Shown one piece after another: positions 25,445 to 34,152 of a stretch of 64,000 bases of DNA. The translations under genes were made by a program, and so were the position numbers. The notes beneath the pieces are model-generated. The model was not told the DNA's origin, did not search any database, and worked only from the letters and a program-made list of their open reading frames with translations. Numbering within the stretch: the stretch's first letter is position 1; every line of letters begins with the position of its first letter. The DNA lies in assembly GCA_039029195.1 (NCBI GenBank), contig JBCCGR010000008.1, forward strand, positions 65,679 to 129,678, written 5' to 3'. This DNA is from JBCCGR01 sp039029195 (lineage in GTDB: Bacteria; Pseudomonadota; Alphaproteobacteria; Rhizobiales; Rhizobiaceae).

Positions 25445-26041
25445 ATGATGACACAAACCCACCTGTTGGTGGCTGCAGCCGTTCTTGCAAAGCCTGGCAA
25501 ACCACTGCGCAACGCTGCCGCACTCGCAGGGAGTTTCATGCCGGATCTTGCGATTTTCTGGCTGCTTGGCTGGTCAAAGATTGCCGGGATACCGGAAATG
25601 AAGGTCTGGCGGGAGATTTACTGGCAGGAGCCGTGGCACACGCGTGTCGCCATGGGAAACTCAATTCCGCTTTATGTTTTCCTCTTCGCTCTGGGCTGGA
25701 TACTCATCCGCAACGTGCCGAAACGCGAAGCATTTGGCGGATTTCTGACAATCTTTGCGCTCGGCGCGCTTTTGCATCTGGCAGGAGATCTGCCGGTGCA
25801 TGTTCAGGATGCCCACGCGCATTTCTGGCCGATCAGCGACTGGCGCTTTGTTTCACCTGTTTCCTATTGGAACCCTGCGCACTATGGCGATGTTTTTCAG
25901 ATTTTTGAGGCTATTCTAGCCCTCGGTCTGATTGTGATTCTTGCAACGCGCTTTAAGGACTTATGGGCGCGCATCCTGCTCGGACTGGCAGCAGCCCTTT
26001 ATGTGGGCGTGCCCGCTTACTTCTATTTGACACTGGGATAA
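25445..26041 (+). CDS. Membrane protein, possible metal-dependent hydrolase type
   Basis: About 198 residues with five or so transmembrane segments. The N-terminus MMTQTHLLVAAAVLAK has a His in the first helix, followed by GSFMPDLAIFWLLG, HLAGDLPVH-DAHAH and a C-terminal hydrophobic pair. His and Asp residues at the membrane face (TH, PD, H-DLPVH) recall the YdjM/DUF457 membrane-bound hydrolase group, but the match is loose. In-frame starts at 25424, 25445 and 25448 exist. It is followed after 4 bases by the MaoC pair and is probably in their operon. Function unknown. Confidence 0.7.
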   Translation: MMTQTHLLVAAAVLAKPGKPLRNAAALAGSFMPDLAIFWLLGWSKIAGIPEMKVWREIYWQEPWHTRVAMGNSIPLYVFLFALGWILIRNVPKREAFGGFLTIFALGALLHLAGDLPVHVQDAHAHFWPISDWRFVSPVSYWNPAHYGDVFQIFEAILALGLIVILATRFKDLWARILLGLAAALYVGVPAYFYLTLG

Positions 26042-26045
26042 ACAA

Positions 26046-26513
26046 TTGACGGAAAAGCGATATTTCGAGGACTTTGTCGAAGGAGAGGTCATTTCGTCTG
26101 GTCCCTACCCTGTCTCCAAGGAAGAGATTATCGCCTTTGCGAGCGAGTTTGATCCGCAACCATTTCACCTTGACGAAGAAGCGGCGAAGCTGTCTCCACT
26201 CGGCGGACTGGCAGCTTCGGGTTGGCATACATGCAGCATCTTCATGCGCATGATGTGTGATGGATTTTTGAAGAACACAGCGTCACAAGGTTCACCCGGC
26301 GTTGAAAATGTGAAGTGGCACAGGCCTGTCCGACCAGGAGATGTCTTGATCGGCTCATCCACCGTCCTTTCCAAATCGACTTCGAAATCGCGCCCGGACC
26401 TGGGCTTCATTCGACTTTCCCACGAGGTCCAGAACCACAAGGGTGAAACGGTCATGACCCTGGAAAACACCGGCATGATGGGCGTGCGCGGTCCGGAGCA
26501 TAGCGAGCAATGA
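26046..26513 (+). CDS. MaoC-like hot-dog dehydratase (first of pair)
   Basis: A 155-residue single hot-dog domain protein of the MaoC family. The active-site region is FASEFDPQPFHLDEEAAKLS with Asp and His of the hydratase motif, followed by GLAASGWHTCSIFMRMM. Family members hydrate 2-enoyl-CoA or related thioesters. The start is TTG 26046, 4 bases after the preceding membrane-protein gene. It overlaps the next gene by 4 bases (ATGA), so translation is coupled. The two hot-dog subunits may form a heteromer. Confidence 0.85.
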   Translation: MTEKRYFEDFVEGEVISSGPYPVSKEEIIAFASEFDPQPFHLDEEAAKLSPLGGLAASGWHTCSIFMRMMCDGFLKNTASQGSPGVENVKWHRPVRPGDVLIGSSTVLSKSTSKSRPDLGFIRLSHEVQNHKGETVMTLENTGMMGVRGPEHSEQ

Positions 26514-26986
26514 GCCTGTTTGATGCCCTCAAAATGAACCAGGATCATCTTCTCGGCGAACATACTTTTATCGCCGAGGACATCAAGCGCTTCGCCGCAC
26601 TCTATGATCCTCAGCCATTTCATCTGGATGAAGCCGAGGCGGAGGCGAGCATCTTTGGCAGGCTTTGCGCATCGGGCTGGCACACGGCCAGTGTCTGGAT
26701 GCGCAAGAATGTGGATTTTGGGCTTGATGGTATAGCCAGGGCGTCAGGCTATGATGGTCCGCTCCCCATCGGTGGCCCCTCACCGGGTGTGAAGCGGGTA
26801 AGCTGGCTGCTGCCAGTCTATGAAGGCGATACCATTCGTTACTATGGTTCGTTCACGTCCAAGCGGCCGCTGAACTCAAAGCCCGGTTGGGGCATGGTCG
26901 GTCATTTCAGCCACGGCATCAATCAGGATGGCGATCGCGTCATCGAAATCGAAGGCGCATTCATGCTTGGGCTAGGGCCAACATAG
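26510..26986 (+). CDS. MaoC-like hot-dog dehydratase (second of pair)
   Basis: A 158-residue MaoC-family protein, paralogous to the gene it overlaps by 4 bases. It keeps the same site (FAALYDPQPFHLDEAEAEAS) and the GRLCASGWHTASVWMRK stretch, so both copies look catalytically competent. It has an additional PSPGVKRVSWLLPVYEGDT segment equivalent to the VENVKWHRPVRPGD of the first copy. Two adjacent single-domain MaoC proteins are common in Rhizobiales; the acyl-CoA substrate is not known. Its end is 14 bases from the convergent methyltransferase. Confidence 0.85.
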   Translation: MSLFDALKMNQDHLLGEHTFIAEDIKRFAALYDPQPFHLDEAEAEASIFGRLCASGWHTASVWMRKNVDFGLDGIARASGYDGPLPIGGPSPGVKRVSWLLPVYEGDTIRYYGSFTSKRPLNSKPGWGMVGHFSHGINQDGDRVIEIEGAFMLGLGPT

Positions 26987-27000
26987 AGGAATAGGGGTTC

Positions 27001-27663
27001 TTATTCGATTTTTAGTACGGCGCAACTAACGGCTATTTTCTGAAACATCTTTGGCAAGTAAGAGACGATTTTCTTCCAGTTGTGAAATTTGTAAAATGGC
27101 GTGAAAATTCTGATCAACAGTCGGAATCTCTCCCGACGATTTCGCTTCAGCATAGAAAAGTATGAGCTTTCTACTTCAACAATCCTGCTCGCCATCATCT
27201 GCGAACCAGGAAACAACGCCTGAATTTGCTCGGGCGTAGGACGAAACATCGTATCTATCGGGTCGTTGTGATACGGAAATCTGAATGGAACGGAAGCAAC
27301 CACATAGCCGGGTTTTTGGCAAATTTGTTGCATTGCCGAGCATATGTTTTGCGGCTGCTCAACATGCTCCAAGAGGTTGGAACATAGAACGATATTGATA
27401 TTTTTTGACTTAAGCAGATTGAGCAATTCGGCTTCGCAGATATCACCAACAAAGTCGACGCCTTCATCTTCCTTCAGGTCATTGTGGATGACGTCCACAC
27501 CCAGCTTTTGCAGCGGATCAAATATCTCAAGGTTTAGTACGGGTTGACTGGTTTTTCTGAACTCTGCAGTGGAACTACCAACATTCAATAAAACAGACTC
27601 TGGATGAGCTTCGCACAGTTTTATAATCTCTTGCCCGATCCAGCGGGCCTCTGGCTCCATCAT
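27001..27663 (-). CDS. SAM-dependent methyltransferase, AT-rich
   Basis: A 220-residue class I methyltransferase. The SAM motif I region is SVLLNVGSSTAEFR, followed by VIHNDLKEDEGVDFVGDI (acidic loop) and the post-motif NIVLCSNLLEHVEQPQNIC, as in family 11-type enzymes. The C-terminal 70 residues are Arg/Lys/Phe-rich. Base composition is clearly lower in G+C than its neighbours (27061-27120 has 21 G/C in 60), and codon use is correspondingly AT-rich, which suggests recent acquisition. The substrate is unknown; similar proteins occur in sugar or polysaccharide islands, but none is present here. Confidence 0.78.
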   Translation of the reverse strand: MMEPEARWIGQEIIKLCEAHPESVLLNVGSSTAEFRKTSQPVLNLEIFDPLQKLGVDVIHNDLKEDEGVDFVGDICEAELLNLLKSKNINIVLCSNLLEHVEQPQNICSAMQQICQKPGYVVASVPFRFPYHNDPIDTMFRPTPEQIQALFPGSQMMASRIVEVESSYFSMLKRNRRERFRLLIRIFTPFYKFHNWKKIVSYLPKMFQKIAVSCAVLKIE

Positions 27664-27706
27664 AGCTATTCTCCAACCTCACAGAAGCCGACCAACAAGT
27701 GCAGCT

Positions 27707-28249
27707 CTAAAGCCCCTCATACTCGATCAGCGTCCGAACAGGTACATCGAGCGCCTCGATCTTCTTGCGTCCGCCAAGATCGGGAAGGTCAATCACAAAG
27801 CAGGCCGCAATCACTTCGGCTCCCAGCTGCTTCAGCAGTTTGACGGCGCCTTCAGCCGTGCCACCTGTGGCAATCAGATCATCGACTAGCAGTACCTTGT
27901 CTCCGGGATTGATCGCATCCTTGTGCATCTCCATTTCGTCAATGCCGTATTCAAGAGAGTAGGCAATGCGAACCGTCTCATGGGGCAGCTTTCCCTTTTT
28001 GCGGATAGGCACAAATCCGGCTGACATCTGATGTGCCATGGCGCCACCAAGAATGAAGCCCCGCGCCTCAATTCCAGCCACCTGGTCGATGCGATCGCCA
28101 ATGTATGGATGCACCAGTTCATCGACCGCACGGCGAAAGGCGCGCGGCTTGTTCAGCATTGTCGTGATATCCCGGAACAGGATGCCTTCATGGGGGTAAT
28201 CCGGAATGGTTCGGATTGCCGCTTCAAGTTCTTCGCGAATGTTGCCCAA
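27707..28249 (-). CDS. apt: Adenine phosphoribosyltransferase
   Basis: A 180-residue purine-salvage enzyme that makes AMP from adenine and PRPP. Diagnostic sequences: IRTIPDYPHEGILFRDITT, GIEARGFILGGAMAHQ, VRIAYSLEYGIDEMEMHKDA, and the PRPP loop VLLVDDLIATGGTAEGAV. The likely start is TTG 28249 (MGNIREELEAAIR). It lies downstream of petC on the same strand but behind a strong terminator, so it should be expressed mainly from its own promoter. Confidence 0.95.
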   Translation of the reverse strand: MGNIREELEAAIRTIPDYPHEGILFRDITTMLNKPRAFRRAVDELVHPYIGDRIDQVAGIEARGFILGGAMAHQMSAGFVPIRKKGKLPHETVRIAYSLEYGIDEMEMHKDAINPGDKVLLVDDLIATGGTAEGAVKLLKQLGAEVIAACFVIDLPDLGGRKKIEALDVPVRTLIEYEGL

Positions 28250-28291
28250 TGGTAAGCCCCTTACCGTTTCCGTGCGTTCGTTTCGTCACAT

Positions 28292-28326
28292 AAAAAAGCC
28301 CCCTGCCGGAGTACGGCAAGAGGCTC
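28292..28326 (-). terminator. Intrinsic terminator after petC
   Basis: On the minus strand a GC-rich hairpin, GAGCCTCTTGCCG then CGGCAGGGGGC with a 5-base loop, is followed directly by TTTTTT. It lies 23 bases beyond the petC stop and is a classic rho-independent terminator for petABC. Confidence 0.85.
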
Positions 28327-28348
28327 TGTTTGTCTTTTTCAAATCCGC

Positions 28349-29182
28349 TTAGTTTTTGAGGCCTGCCCAGACCTTTTTCTTGGTCATGTACAACATGCCA
28401 GCAAAAACAATCAGAAAGATCATTACCATAAAGCCGGTGCGCTTGCGGTCGACCAGACCTGGTTCTGCGGTCCACATCAAAAACGCGGAAATGTCCTTAG
28501 CGTACTGATCGACGGTCTGTGGAGTTCCATCGTCATAATCGACCTGATCGTCCGACAGCGGGTTGGCCATGGCCAAAGCTTCACCGGCAATGAAGTAGGG
28601 ATTGTAATGCGTTCCCTCTTCAATCTTGGTGCCTTCGGGCGCGTCCTTGTAGCCAGTCATGAGCGAGTAGATATAATCCGGCCCGTTTTCGGCATACATG
28701 GTGAAAACGTCGAACACGAAGGTTGGAAAGCCACGTTCAGGTGCGCGTGCCTTGGCAAGCAGCGACATGTCAGGTGGAGCTGCACCATTGTTGGCTGATG
28801 CCGCTTCTTCCACGTTGGCATAAGGAGACGGGAAGCGGTCAGCGGGTTTTGCCGGCACGTCTTCAACTTCGCCATCAGCATTCGGTTCGCTGGGAACCTC
28901 ATATTCTGCAGCGATGGCCTTTACCTGAGCAGGCGAGTATCCGATTTTCTCCAGATCGCGGAACGCCACCAGATCGAGAGAATGGCACGACGCACAGACC
29001 TCACGATAGATCTTGAAGCCACGCTGAAGCTGGCCAATGTCCCACTTGCCAAACGGCCCGGCAAACGACCAGCTTTGTTCGCGTGGTTTGTTTTTCGGAT
29101 AGTTGGCGGCCTGAGCAGACCCCAGACCAACCGCGGCGCAAACAACCACAAGGCCCGCCAGTTTTGCCACAAACGATTTCAT
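28349..29182 (-). CDS. petC: Cytochrome c1
   Basis: A 277-residue subunit of the cytochrome bc1 complex. A signal peptide (about 1-25, cleaved after AQA) exports it. The c-type haem site is CASCH at C63, C66 and H67. A C-terminal transmembrane anchor (GFMVMIFLIVFAGMLYM) holds it in the inner membrane with the haem domain in the periplasm. The ATG 29182 (MKSFVAK) has AGAG 6 bases upstream; in-frame ATGs at 29188 and 29197 add only a few residues. Third gene of petABC; a terminator follows. Confidence 0.93.
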   Translation of the reverse strand: MKSFVAKLAGLVVVCAAVGLGSAQAANYPKNKPREQSWSFAGPFGKWDIGQLQRGFKIYREVCASCHSLDLVAFRDLEKIGYSPAQVKAIAAEYEVPSEPNADGEVEDVPAKPADRFPSPYANVEEAASANNGAAPPDMSLLAKARAPERGFPTFVFDVFTMYAENGPDYIYSLMTGYKDAPEGTKIEEGTHYNPYFIAGEALAMANPLSDDQVDYDDGTPQTVDQYAKDISAFLMWTAEPGLVDRKRTGFMVMIFLIVFAGMLYMTKKKVWAGLKN

Positions 29183-29219
29183 ATTCATCTCTTTCATCGT
29201 CAAAGCCTGAGCGGGCTGA

Positions 29220-30542
29220 TTAGCTTTTTGTTTCGGGTGCAGCGGCTGCGCCATCCGGTGTCGATGCCGCACCGCCCTTTTTGGCGAGCACAGCCTCTGT
29301 GATCGATGCTGGCATGGGCAACGGTTTCTCGATCAGGCCCAGTACGGGGAGAATGATCAGGAAGTGCGCGAAGTACCAGAACGTGAATATCTGCGAGAAG
29401 ATCACATACCAGCCTTCAGCAGGACGGGAGCCCAGATATCCAAGAATGATGCAGACGATCACGAACAGCCAGAAAAACTGCTTGTAGAGTGGCCGATAGT
29501 TGGCGGAGCGCACACGAGATGTATCGAGCCAGGGCAGGAAGGCCAGGATCGCAATCGATCCAAACATGGCGAGAACGCCGCCAAGCTTCGAGTCGATCAG
29601 CACGATATCCGTGAACGGGATGCCAATGTTGAAGGTGACCGCACGCAGGATCGCGTAGAACGGCAGGAAGTACCATTCCGGCACGATGTGCGCAGGCGTC
29701 TTCAGACTGTCGGCCTGAATGTAGTTATCTGCATGGCCCAGATAGTCCGGCAGATAGAAAATAAAGTAGGCAAACAGGATGAAGAACACCACCAGAGCGA
29801 ACGCATCCTTGATGGTCGCGTAAGGGGTGAACGCCACGGTGTCCTGACCGGACTTGACGTCAATCCCGGTTGGGTTGGTCTGTCCGGTTACATGGAGCGC
29901 CCACACGTGCAGGATGACGACGCCCGCGATCATGAAGGGCAGCAGATAGTGCAGTGAGAAGAACCGGTTAAGCGTTGGCTGTCCAACCGCATATCCACCG
30001 AGCAGAAATTCCTGCAAGCCTTCACCCACCAGTGGAATGGCGGAGAAGAAGCCAGTGATCACGGTCGCACCCCAAAGGCTCATCTGACCCCAAGGCAGAA
30101 CGTAACCCATGAACGCGGTTGCCATCATAAGGAGATAGATGATGACGCCCAAAATCCACAGCACCTCGCGCGGAGCCTTATAAGACCCATAGTAAAGCCC
30201 GCGGAAAATATGCACATAAACCGCAACAAAGAACATTGACGCGCCAACTGCGTGCCAAATCTGCAGAATGTTGCCGCCGTTCACGTCACGGCGAATGAGA
30301 TGCACACTTTCGAAGGCCTGATCGACCTGCGGAATATAGTGCATGGCAAGCACAATGCCGGTGACGATCTGCGAAACCAGCATCAGCGCGAGAATACCAC
30401 CAAATGTGTACCAGGTGTTCAGGTTGCGTGGCACCGGATAGGAAACGAAGCTGTCGTAGAGCAGACGCGGCAGCGGAAGCCGCGCGTCCATCCATTTTCC
30501 GATACCCGAAGTCGGTTGATAGGAAGAATGTCCACCGCTCAT
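29220..30542 (-). CDS. petB: Cytochrome b
   Basis: A 440-residue integral membrane subunit of the bc1 complex that carries two b haems and the quinol oxidation and quinone reduction sites. The haem-ligating His pairs are in IWHAVGASMFFVAVYVHIFRG and in the FFSLHYLLPFM/VVILHVWALH segment; the quinol-site motif is VPEWYFLPFYAILRA. Eight transmembrane helices. The C-terminal 30 residues are an Ala/Pro-rich tail outside the conserved core. The gene starts 5 bases after petA and precedes petC by 37 bases. Confidence 0.96.
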   Translation of the reverse strand: MSGGHSSYQPTSGIGKWMDARLPLPRLLYDSFVSYPVPRNLNTWYTFGGILALMLVSQIVTGIVLAMHYIPQVDQAFESVHLIRRDVNGGNILQIWHAVGASMFFVAVYVHIFRGLYYGSYKAPREVLWILGVIIYLLMMATAFMGYVLPWGQMSLWGATVITGFFSAIPLVGEGLQEFLLGGYAVGQPTLNRFFSLHYLLPFMIAGVVILHVWALHVTGQTNPTGIDVKSGQDTVAFTPYATIKDAFALVVFFILFAYFIFYLPDYLGHADNYIQADSLKTPAHIVPEWYFLPFYAILRAVTFNIGIPFTDIVLIDSKLGGVLAMFGSIAILAFLPWLDTSRVRSANYRPLYKQFFWLFVIVCIILGYLGSRPAEGWYVIFSQIFTFWYFAHFLIILPVLGLIEKPLPMPASITEAVLAKKGGAASTPDGAAAAPETKS

Positions 30543-30547
30543 GAGGT

Positions 30548-31096
30548 TTACGCTCCTGCTGTGTCAGAGCCAATAACGAGGACTTCCTCGCTGGCAAAGA
30601 CATAAGGTGGAAGTGGAAGGTTGACCGGTGCCGGACCGGAAAGAATGCGACCGGCAACGTCAAAAATTGAGCCGTGGCAGGGGCAGGACCAGCCTTCGAT
30701 AGAACCGTTCACCATCGTTGGCACACAGCCGAGATGGGTGCAGTTTGCTGCAACAACGGTCCAGGCTTCAGACCCGTCGCCTTCGCCCTCTGGTCCACCA
30801 AGACGCTGATCTGCCGGAGCCGGATCTTTTTGGTCCCCAGCGGGGAGATCTTTTGCGGCTTTGATCTCAGCCTCCGTGAGGTGGCGCACGAAGTGTGGCT
30901 TGCCGCGCCATTTCACAACGATCTGCTGACCAGGTTCAACGGAAGAAACGTCGACTTCCACCGGCGCACCGGCAGCCAGCGTCGCGGCGTCTGGGTTCAT
31001 CTGATTGATCAATGGCCAGGCTACACCCGCCACACCCACGGCACCCATTGCGCCCGTCGCGATGTAGAGAAAATCTCTCCTTGTGGGTTCGGTCAC
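30548..31096 (-). CDS. petA: Rieske iron-sulfur subunit
   Basis: A 182-residue bc1 subunit. The N-terminus has a twin-arginine-type sequence, TRRDFLYIATGAMGAVGVAG, which is the Tat signal-anchor seen in most Rieske proteins. The 2Fe-2S cluster ligands are in CTHLGCVP and CPCHGS. The start is GTG 31096, with GGAGAGCC immediately upstream. First gene of petABC. The 198 bases upstream hold the promoter region and a hyphenated dyad at 31253-31268. Confidence 0.95.
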   Translation of the reverse strand: MTEPTRRDFLYIATGAMGAVGVAGVAWPLINQMNPDAATLAAGAPVEVDVSSVEPGQQIVVKWRGKPHFVRHLTEAEIKAAKDLPAGDQKDPAPADQRLGGPEGEGDGSEAWTVVAANCTHLGCVPTMVNGSIEGWSCPCHGSIFDVAGRILSGPAPVNLPLPPYVFASEEVLVIGSDTAGA

Positions 31097-31252
31097 GGCT
31101 CTCCATCCTCTCAGGTCGGATCATAGATTTTTGGAGCGAGCCGTTTGCGTGGACACCAGAAAACACACTGGTCAGGCAGCGGCCCCTCACCTGCGCGCTT
31201 TTTTGACCTCGACTTGAACATTTGTCCAGACTGCAACAGGGGTTAAGGGCAC

Positions 31253-31268
31253 ATTGTCGCAAGACAAT
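31253..31268. promoter_or_regulatory. ATTGTC-N4-GACAAT dyad upstream of petABC
   Basis: A perfect 6-bp inverted repeat, ATTGTC and GACAAT, separated by 4 bases, about 157 bases before petA and about 27 bases after the end of the ABC exporter gene. It could be an operator, a regulator half-site pair or part of a terminator. No function is shown. Confidence 0.3.
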
Positions 31269-31294
31269 CGCCATGGCAGACCCAAGGGACTCCG

Positions 31295-33148
31295 TCAGCC
31301 CCGTCCAGTGTGAATAAATCCGCCGGTTTGGCGGGCCCACAGGCCAGCATAAATGCCGTCTTTACCAACCAATTCGTCGTGGCTGCCTGATTCGACGATC
31401 TTTCCCTCATCCATAACCACCAGACGATCAAGCGCGGATATGGTCGAGAGCCTGTGCGCGATGGCAATCACCGTCTTTTCAGACATCAGTTCGAACAGAT
31501 TTTCCTGAATTGCAGCCTCAACTTCCGAATCGAGCGACGATGTGGCCTCATCGAGAATGAGGATCGGCGCGTCCTTGAGGAAAACTCGGGCAATCGCAAT
31601 GCGCTGCCGCTGACCGCCAGATAGTTTTACACCGCGCTCACCAACACGGGCATCGAACCCTTTACCACCCTTGCCGTCGGCCAGAGTCTCGATGAAATCG
31701 TGTGCATTTGCGCGGCATGCCGCTTCGCGAATGTCGTCAAGTCCGGCATCCGGACGGCCAAGTGCAATATTGTCCCTCACAGAGCGATGCAGCAGGCCCA
31801 CATCCTGTGAGACGACACCGAAATTGGCGCGCAGGGATTTTTGCTGAACGCGCGCAATGTCGTGCCCGTCAATGCTGATCGTTCCGCTATCCAGATCATA
31901 GAGGCGCAAAAGCAGTTTGATCAGCGTGGTCTTGCCAGCGCCGGACCGCCCAACGATGCCAACTTTTTCACCTGGCTTGATCTGCAGGTTCAGATCATTG
32001 ATCACCAGACTGCCGCGAACATAGTCGAAGGATATGTTCTCGAAGGAAATCGTCCCCTTGGCCCGGCCGAGCGATTCCGCATCCGGGGCATCCACGACTT
32101 TGGGCTCCTTCGCCACAAGTTCAGCCGAGTTCTGAGCGGTGCCCAGATTACGGAAGAGCCCGTTAAGTTGGCCCAGCATGCGCCCCATCAGCAGGTTGAG
32201 ACGCAGGATCAGGGACATGGCGACAGCCACCGACCCAAGGGAAATCGCATCGTCAACATAGAGCATCATGGTGAGCACAGCGACCACACCGATCATCGTG
32301 CTTCCCACCGTTGCCTGCAACATGCGCATTCCGGCGATCGTGCGGGTGAAGCGCTTCAATGACGCCAGGAAGGAGCTGAACGCCGAGTGCACATTGAAAC
32401 TGATGTCATCTTCAGCCGCGAACATCTTGATGGTCGAGATGTTCGAGTACGCATCGACCATGCGGCCCGTGGTAGTAGAACCGGCTTCAGAAGTGTCCTT
32501 GGCGCGATCCCGAATGCGGGGAACGAAAACAATGGCGATGATGCTGAAAAGGCCGAGCCAGACAAAGACCATGGCGGACAAGCGCCAGTCCATTCCCGAC
32601 AGAATGATCGCGGTCGTGACGGTGTACATGAGAATGAACCAGACAACCTGCAATAGGCTGACCATGAAGTCGCCCGCCGCCATGCCGGATTGCCAGACCT
32701 TGTTGGCAATTCTGCCTGCGAGATCATCTTCGAAGAAAGCCAGGTCCTGACGCAGGATACGTTGATGCGACTGCCAACGCACAAGCGAAAAGAAGCCCGG
32801 CACCATGACCTGCTCTTCTGTGATCGTGTTCACAAACAGGATTGTGAGACGGGCAACTAGCACAGCGAGCAGAAGCCATATCAGGGTTTCGCCGCCTTCA
32901 GAAAACCAGTTTTCCTTCGGAATCTCTGCAAGGCGGTCCACCAGCCGGCCGACAAAGGAAAAGAGCATTGCCTCCGCAAGTGCGGTCGCAAAGCCCGCGA
33001 CCAGCATCACAAGGAAAGTCAATTTCATCTGGCGGGCGAAATAGTAAATATAGCCGCCACCGGTCGCGGACGGGCCACCAGCAGGTGGCCTCACGAACGG
33101 ATCAACCAGATTTTCAAAGAAAGCGAAAAAGCGGTGCATCACCCCCAT
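31295..33148 (-). CDS. ABC exporter, ATP-binding and permease (copy 1)
   Basis: A 617-residue half-transporter with a six-helix membrane domain (about 35-340) and an ATPase domain (about 365-605). Walker A is GRSGAGKTTLIKL, the ABC signature is LSGGQRQRIAIA, Walker B is ILILDEATSSLDSE, and the switch His is in IAHRLSTI. All catalytic motifs are intact. Members export lipids or drugs. The gene at 34754 is a close paralogue with the same N-terminal FENLVDPF, so the two may form a heterodimer or act in parallel. A short hairpin (33151-33170) lies right before the start codon. Confidence 0.9.
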   Translation of the reverse strand: MGVMHRFFAFFENLVDPFVRPPAGGPSATGGGYIYYFARQMKLTFLVMLVAGFATALAEAMLFSFVGRLVDRLAEIPKENWFSEGGETLIWLLLAVLVARLTILFVNTITEEQVMVPGFFSLVRWQSHQRILRQDLAFFEDDLAGRIANKVWQSGMAAGDFMVSLLQVVWFILMYTVTTAIILSGMDWRLSAMVFVWLGLFSIIAIVFVPRIRDRAKDTSEAGSTTTGRMVDAYSNISTIKMFAAEDDISFNVHSAFSSFLASLKRFTRTIAGMRMLQATVGSTMIGVVAVLTMMLYVDDAISLGSVAVAMSLILRLNLLMGRMLGQLNGLFRNLGTAQNSAELVAKEPKVVDAPDAESLGRAKGTISFENISFDYVRGSLVINDLNLQIKPGEKVGIVGRSGAGKTTLIKLLLRLYDLDSGTISIDGHDIARVQQKSLRANFGVVSQDVGLLHRSVRDNIALGRPDAGLDDIREAACRANAHDFIETLADGKGGKGFDARVGERGVKLSGGQRQRIAIARVFLKDAPILILDEATSSLDSEVEAAIQENLFELMSEKTVIAIAHRLSTISALDRLVVMDEGKIVESGSHDELVGKDGIYAGLWARQTGGFIHTGRG

Positions 33149-33221
33149 GAATGCGGGAGGTTGCCCGCATGTTCAAGGGATGTATTTCATAAAGATTCTA
33201 TGTATAATCGACGGGTCGGTG

Positions 33222-34079
33222 TTATCTCGTGCGGAACCACAAAATCAGCGGCAACGCGACCAGATACATGGTGATGCCATAGACCGCCGATGGCAGGGAA
33301 AAGGCAGAAAATCCAACCGCCTGCGCTGCAATCAAAGAACCGAGCGTAATTCCCAGTGTGGAATTCTGAATGCCGGTCTCAATTGCCACGGTTTTCAACT
33401 CCTGCATGGAAAGTCCGAGAGCCTTCGCAACCATAGCACCGAAGGCCAGAAGCAGGACGTTAAGCAGAATCAGTGCCGGGCCAAGCGATGCCAGGTTCTC
33501 GATGAACAGGGTCCAGTTTGTTGCGAGGGCGGCCACCACAATCACGACAAACAAAACAGTTGCAGCGGTGGAAACACCATTTTCAATTTTAGCCACGAAG
33601 TCGGCGGCAAAATGCCGAATCGCAACCCCAATGGCCACCGGCAATGCGGTGATCAGGAACATTGAGAATGCAAGCCGCGTGATATTAACCTCAGGTGCGT
33701 CAGATCCCATGAAGTGAGTCACGGAGAATGCGACGAGCAACGGAACGGTGATCATGCTCGTCAGGCTGATCACAGCGGTTAGCGAGACAGACAACGCCAC
33801 ATCGCCCCGGGCAAGTTTTGACAGAATATTGCTGGTCACACCGCCGGGACAGAATGACAAAATCATGAAGCCGACAGCGATTTCCGGCGGCAGCCCGAAG
33901 GCCGTCGCAATCACAAACGCAGTGATGGGGATAATGGCGATCTGGCTTACCGCACCGGCCAGAAACGCGACCGGGCGGGTCAGCACCCGAAGAAAATCGC
34001 CAATCGTCAGGCCCAACCCGAGCGACAGCATGATGAAGGCTAGCGCGAGTGGCAGCCCCACGGTTATCAACGCACCCAA
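33222..34079 (-). CDS. BASS-family (bile acid:Na+ symporter-like) transporter
   Basis: A 285-residue membrane protein with about ten helices. It has LSLGLGLTIGDFLRVLTRP near the N-terminus, GFMILSFCPGGVTSNILSKLARGDVALSVSL, which carries the diagnostic 'CPGG-SN-L-GD-ALS' of the BASS family, and NSTLGITLGSLIAAQ in the second half. Family members are sodium-coupled carriers of organic anions such as pyruvate or pantoate; the substrate here is unknown. It lies between the two ABC exporters on the same strand. Confidence 0.85.
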   Translation of the reverse strand: MGALITVGLPLALAFIMLSLGLGLTIGDFLRVLTRPVAFLAGAVSQIAIIPITAFVIATAFGLPPEIAVGFMILSFCPGGVTSNILSKLARGDVALSVSLTAVISLTSMITVPLLVAFSVTHFMGSDAPEVNITRLAFSMFLITALPVAIGVAIRHFAADFVAKIENGVSTAATVLFVVIVVAALATNWTLFIENLASLGPALILLNVLLLAFGAMVAKALGLSMQELKTVAIETGIQNSTLGITLGSLIAAQAVGFSAFSLPSAVYGITMYLVALPLILWFRTR

Positions 34080-34152
34080 ATCTGTTCCCCCAGTCCCGGT
34101 CGTTTTGCTGCACCGTGCGTGAAACGCGCCGTGCTTGCAATCACCTTATGGG

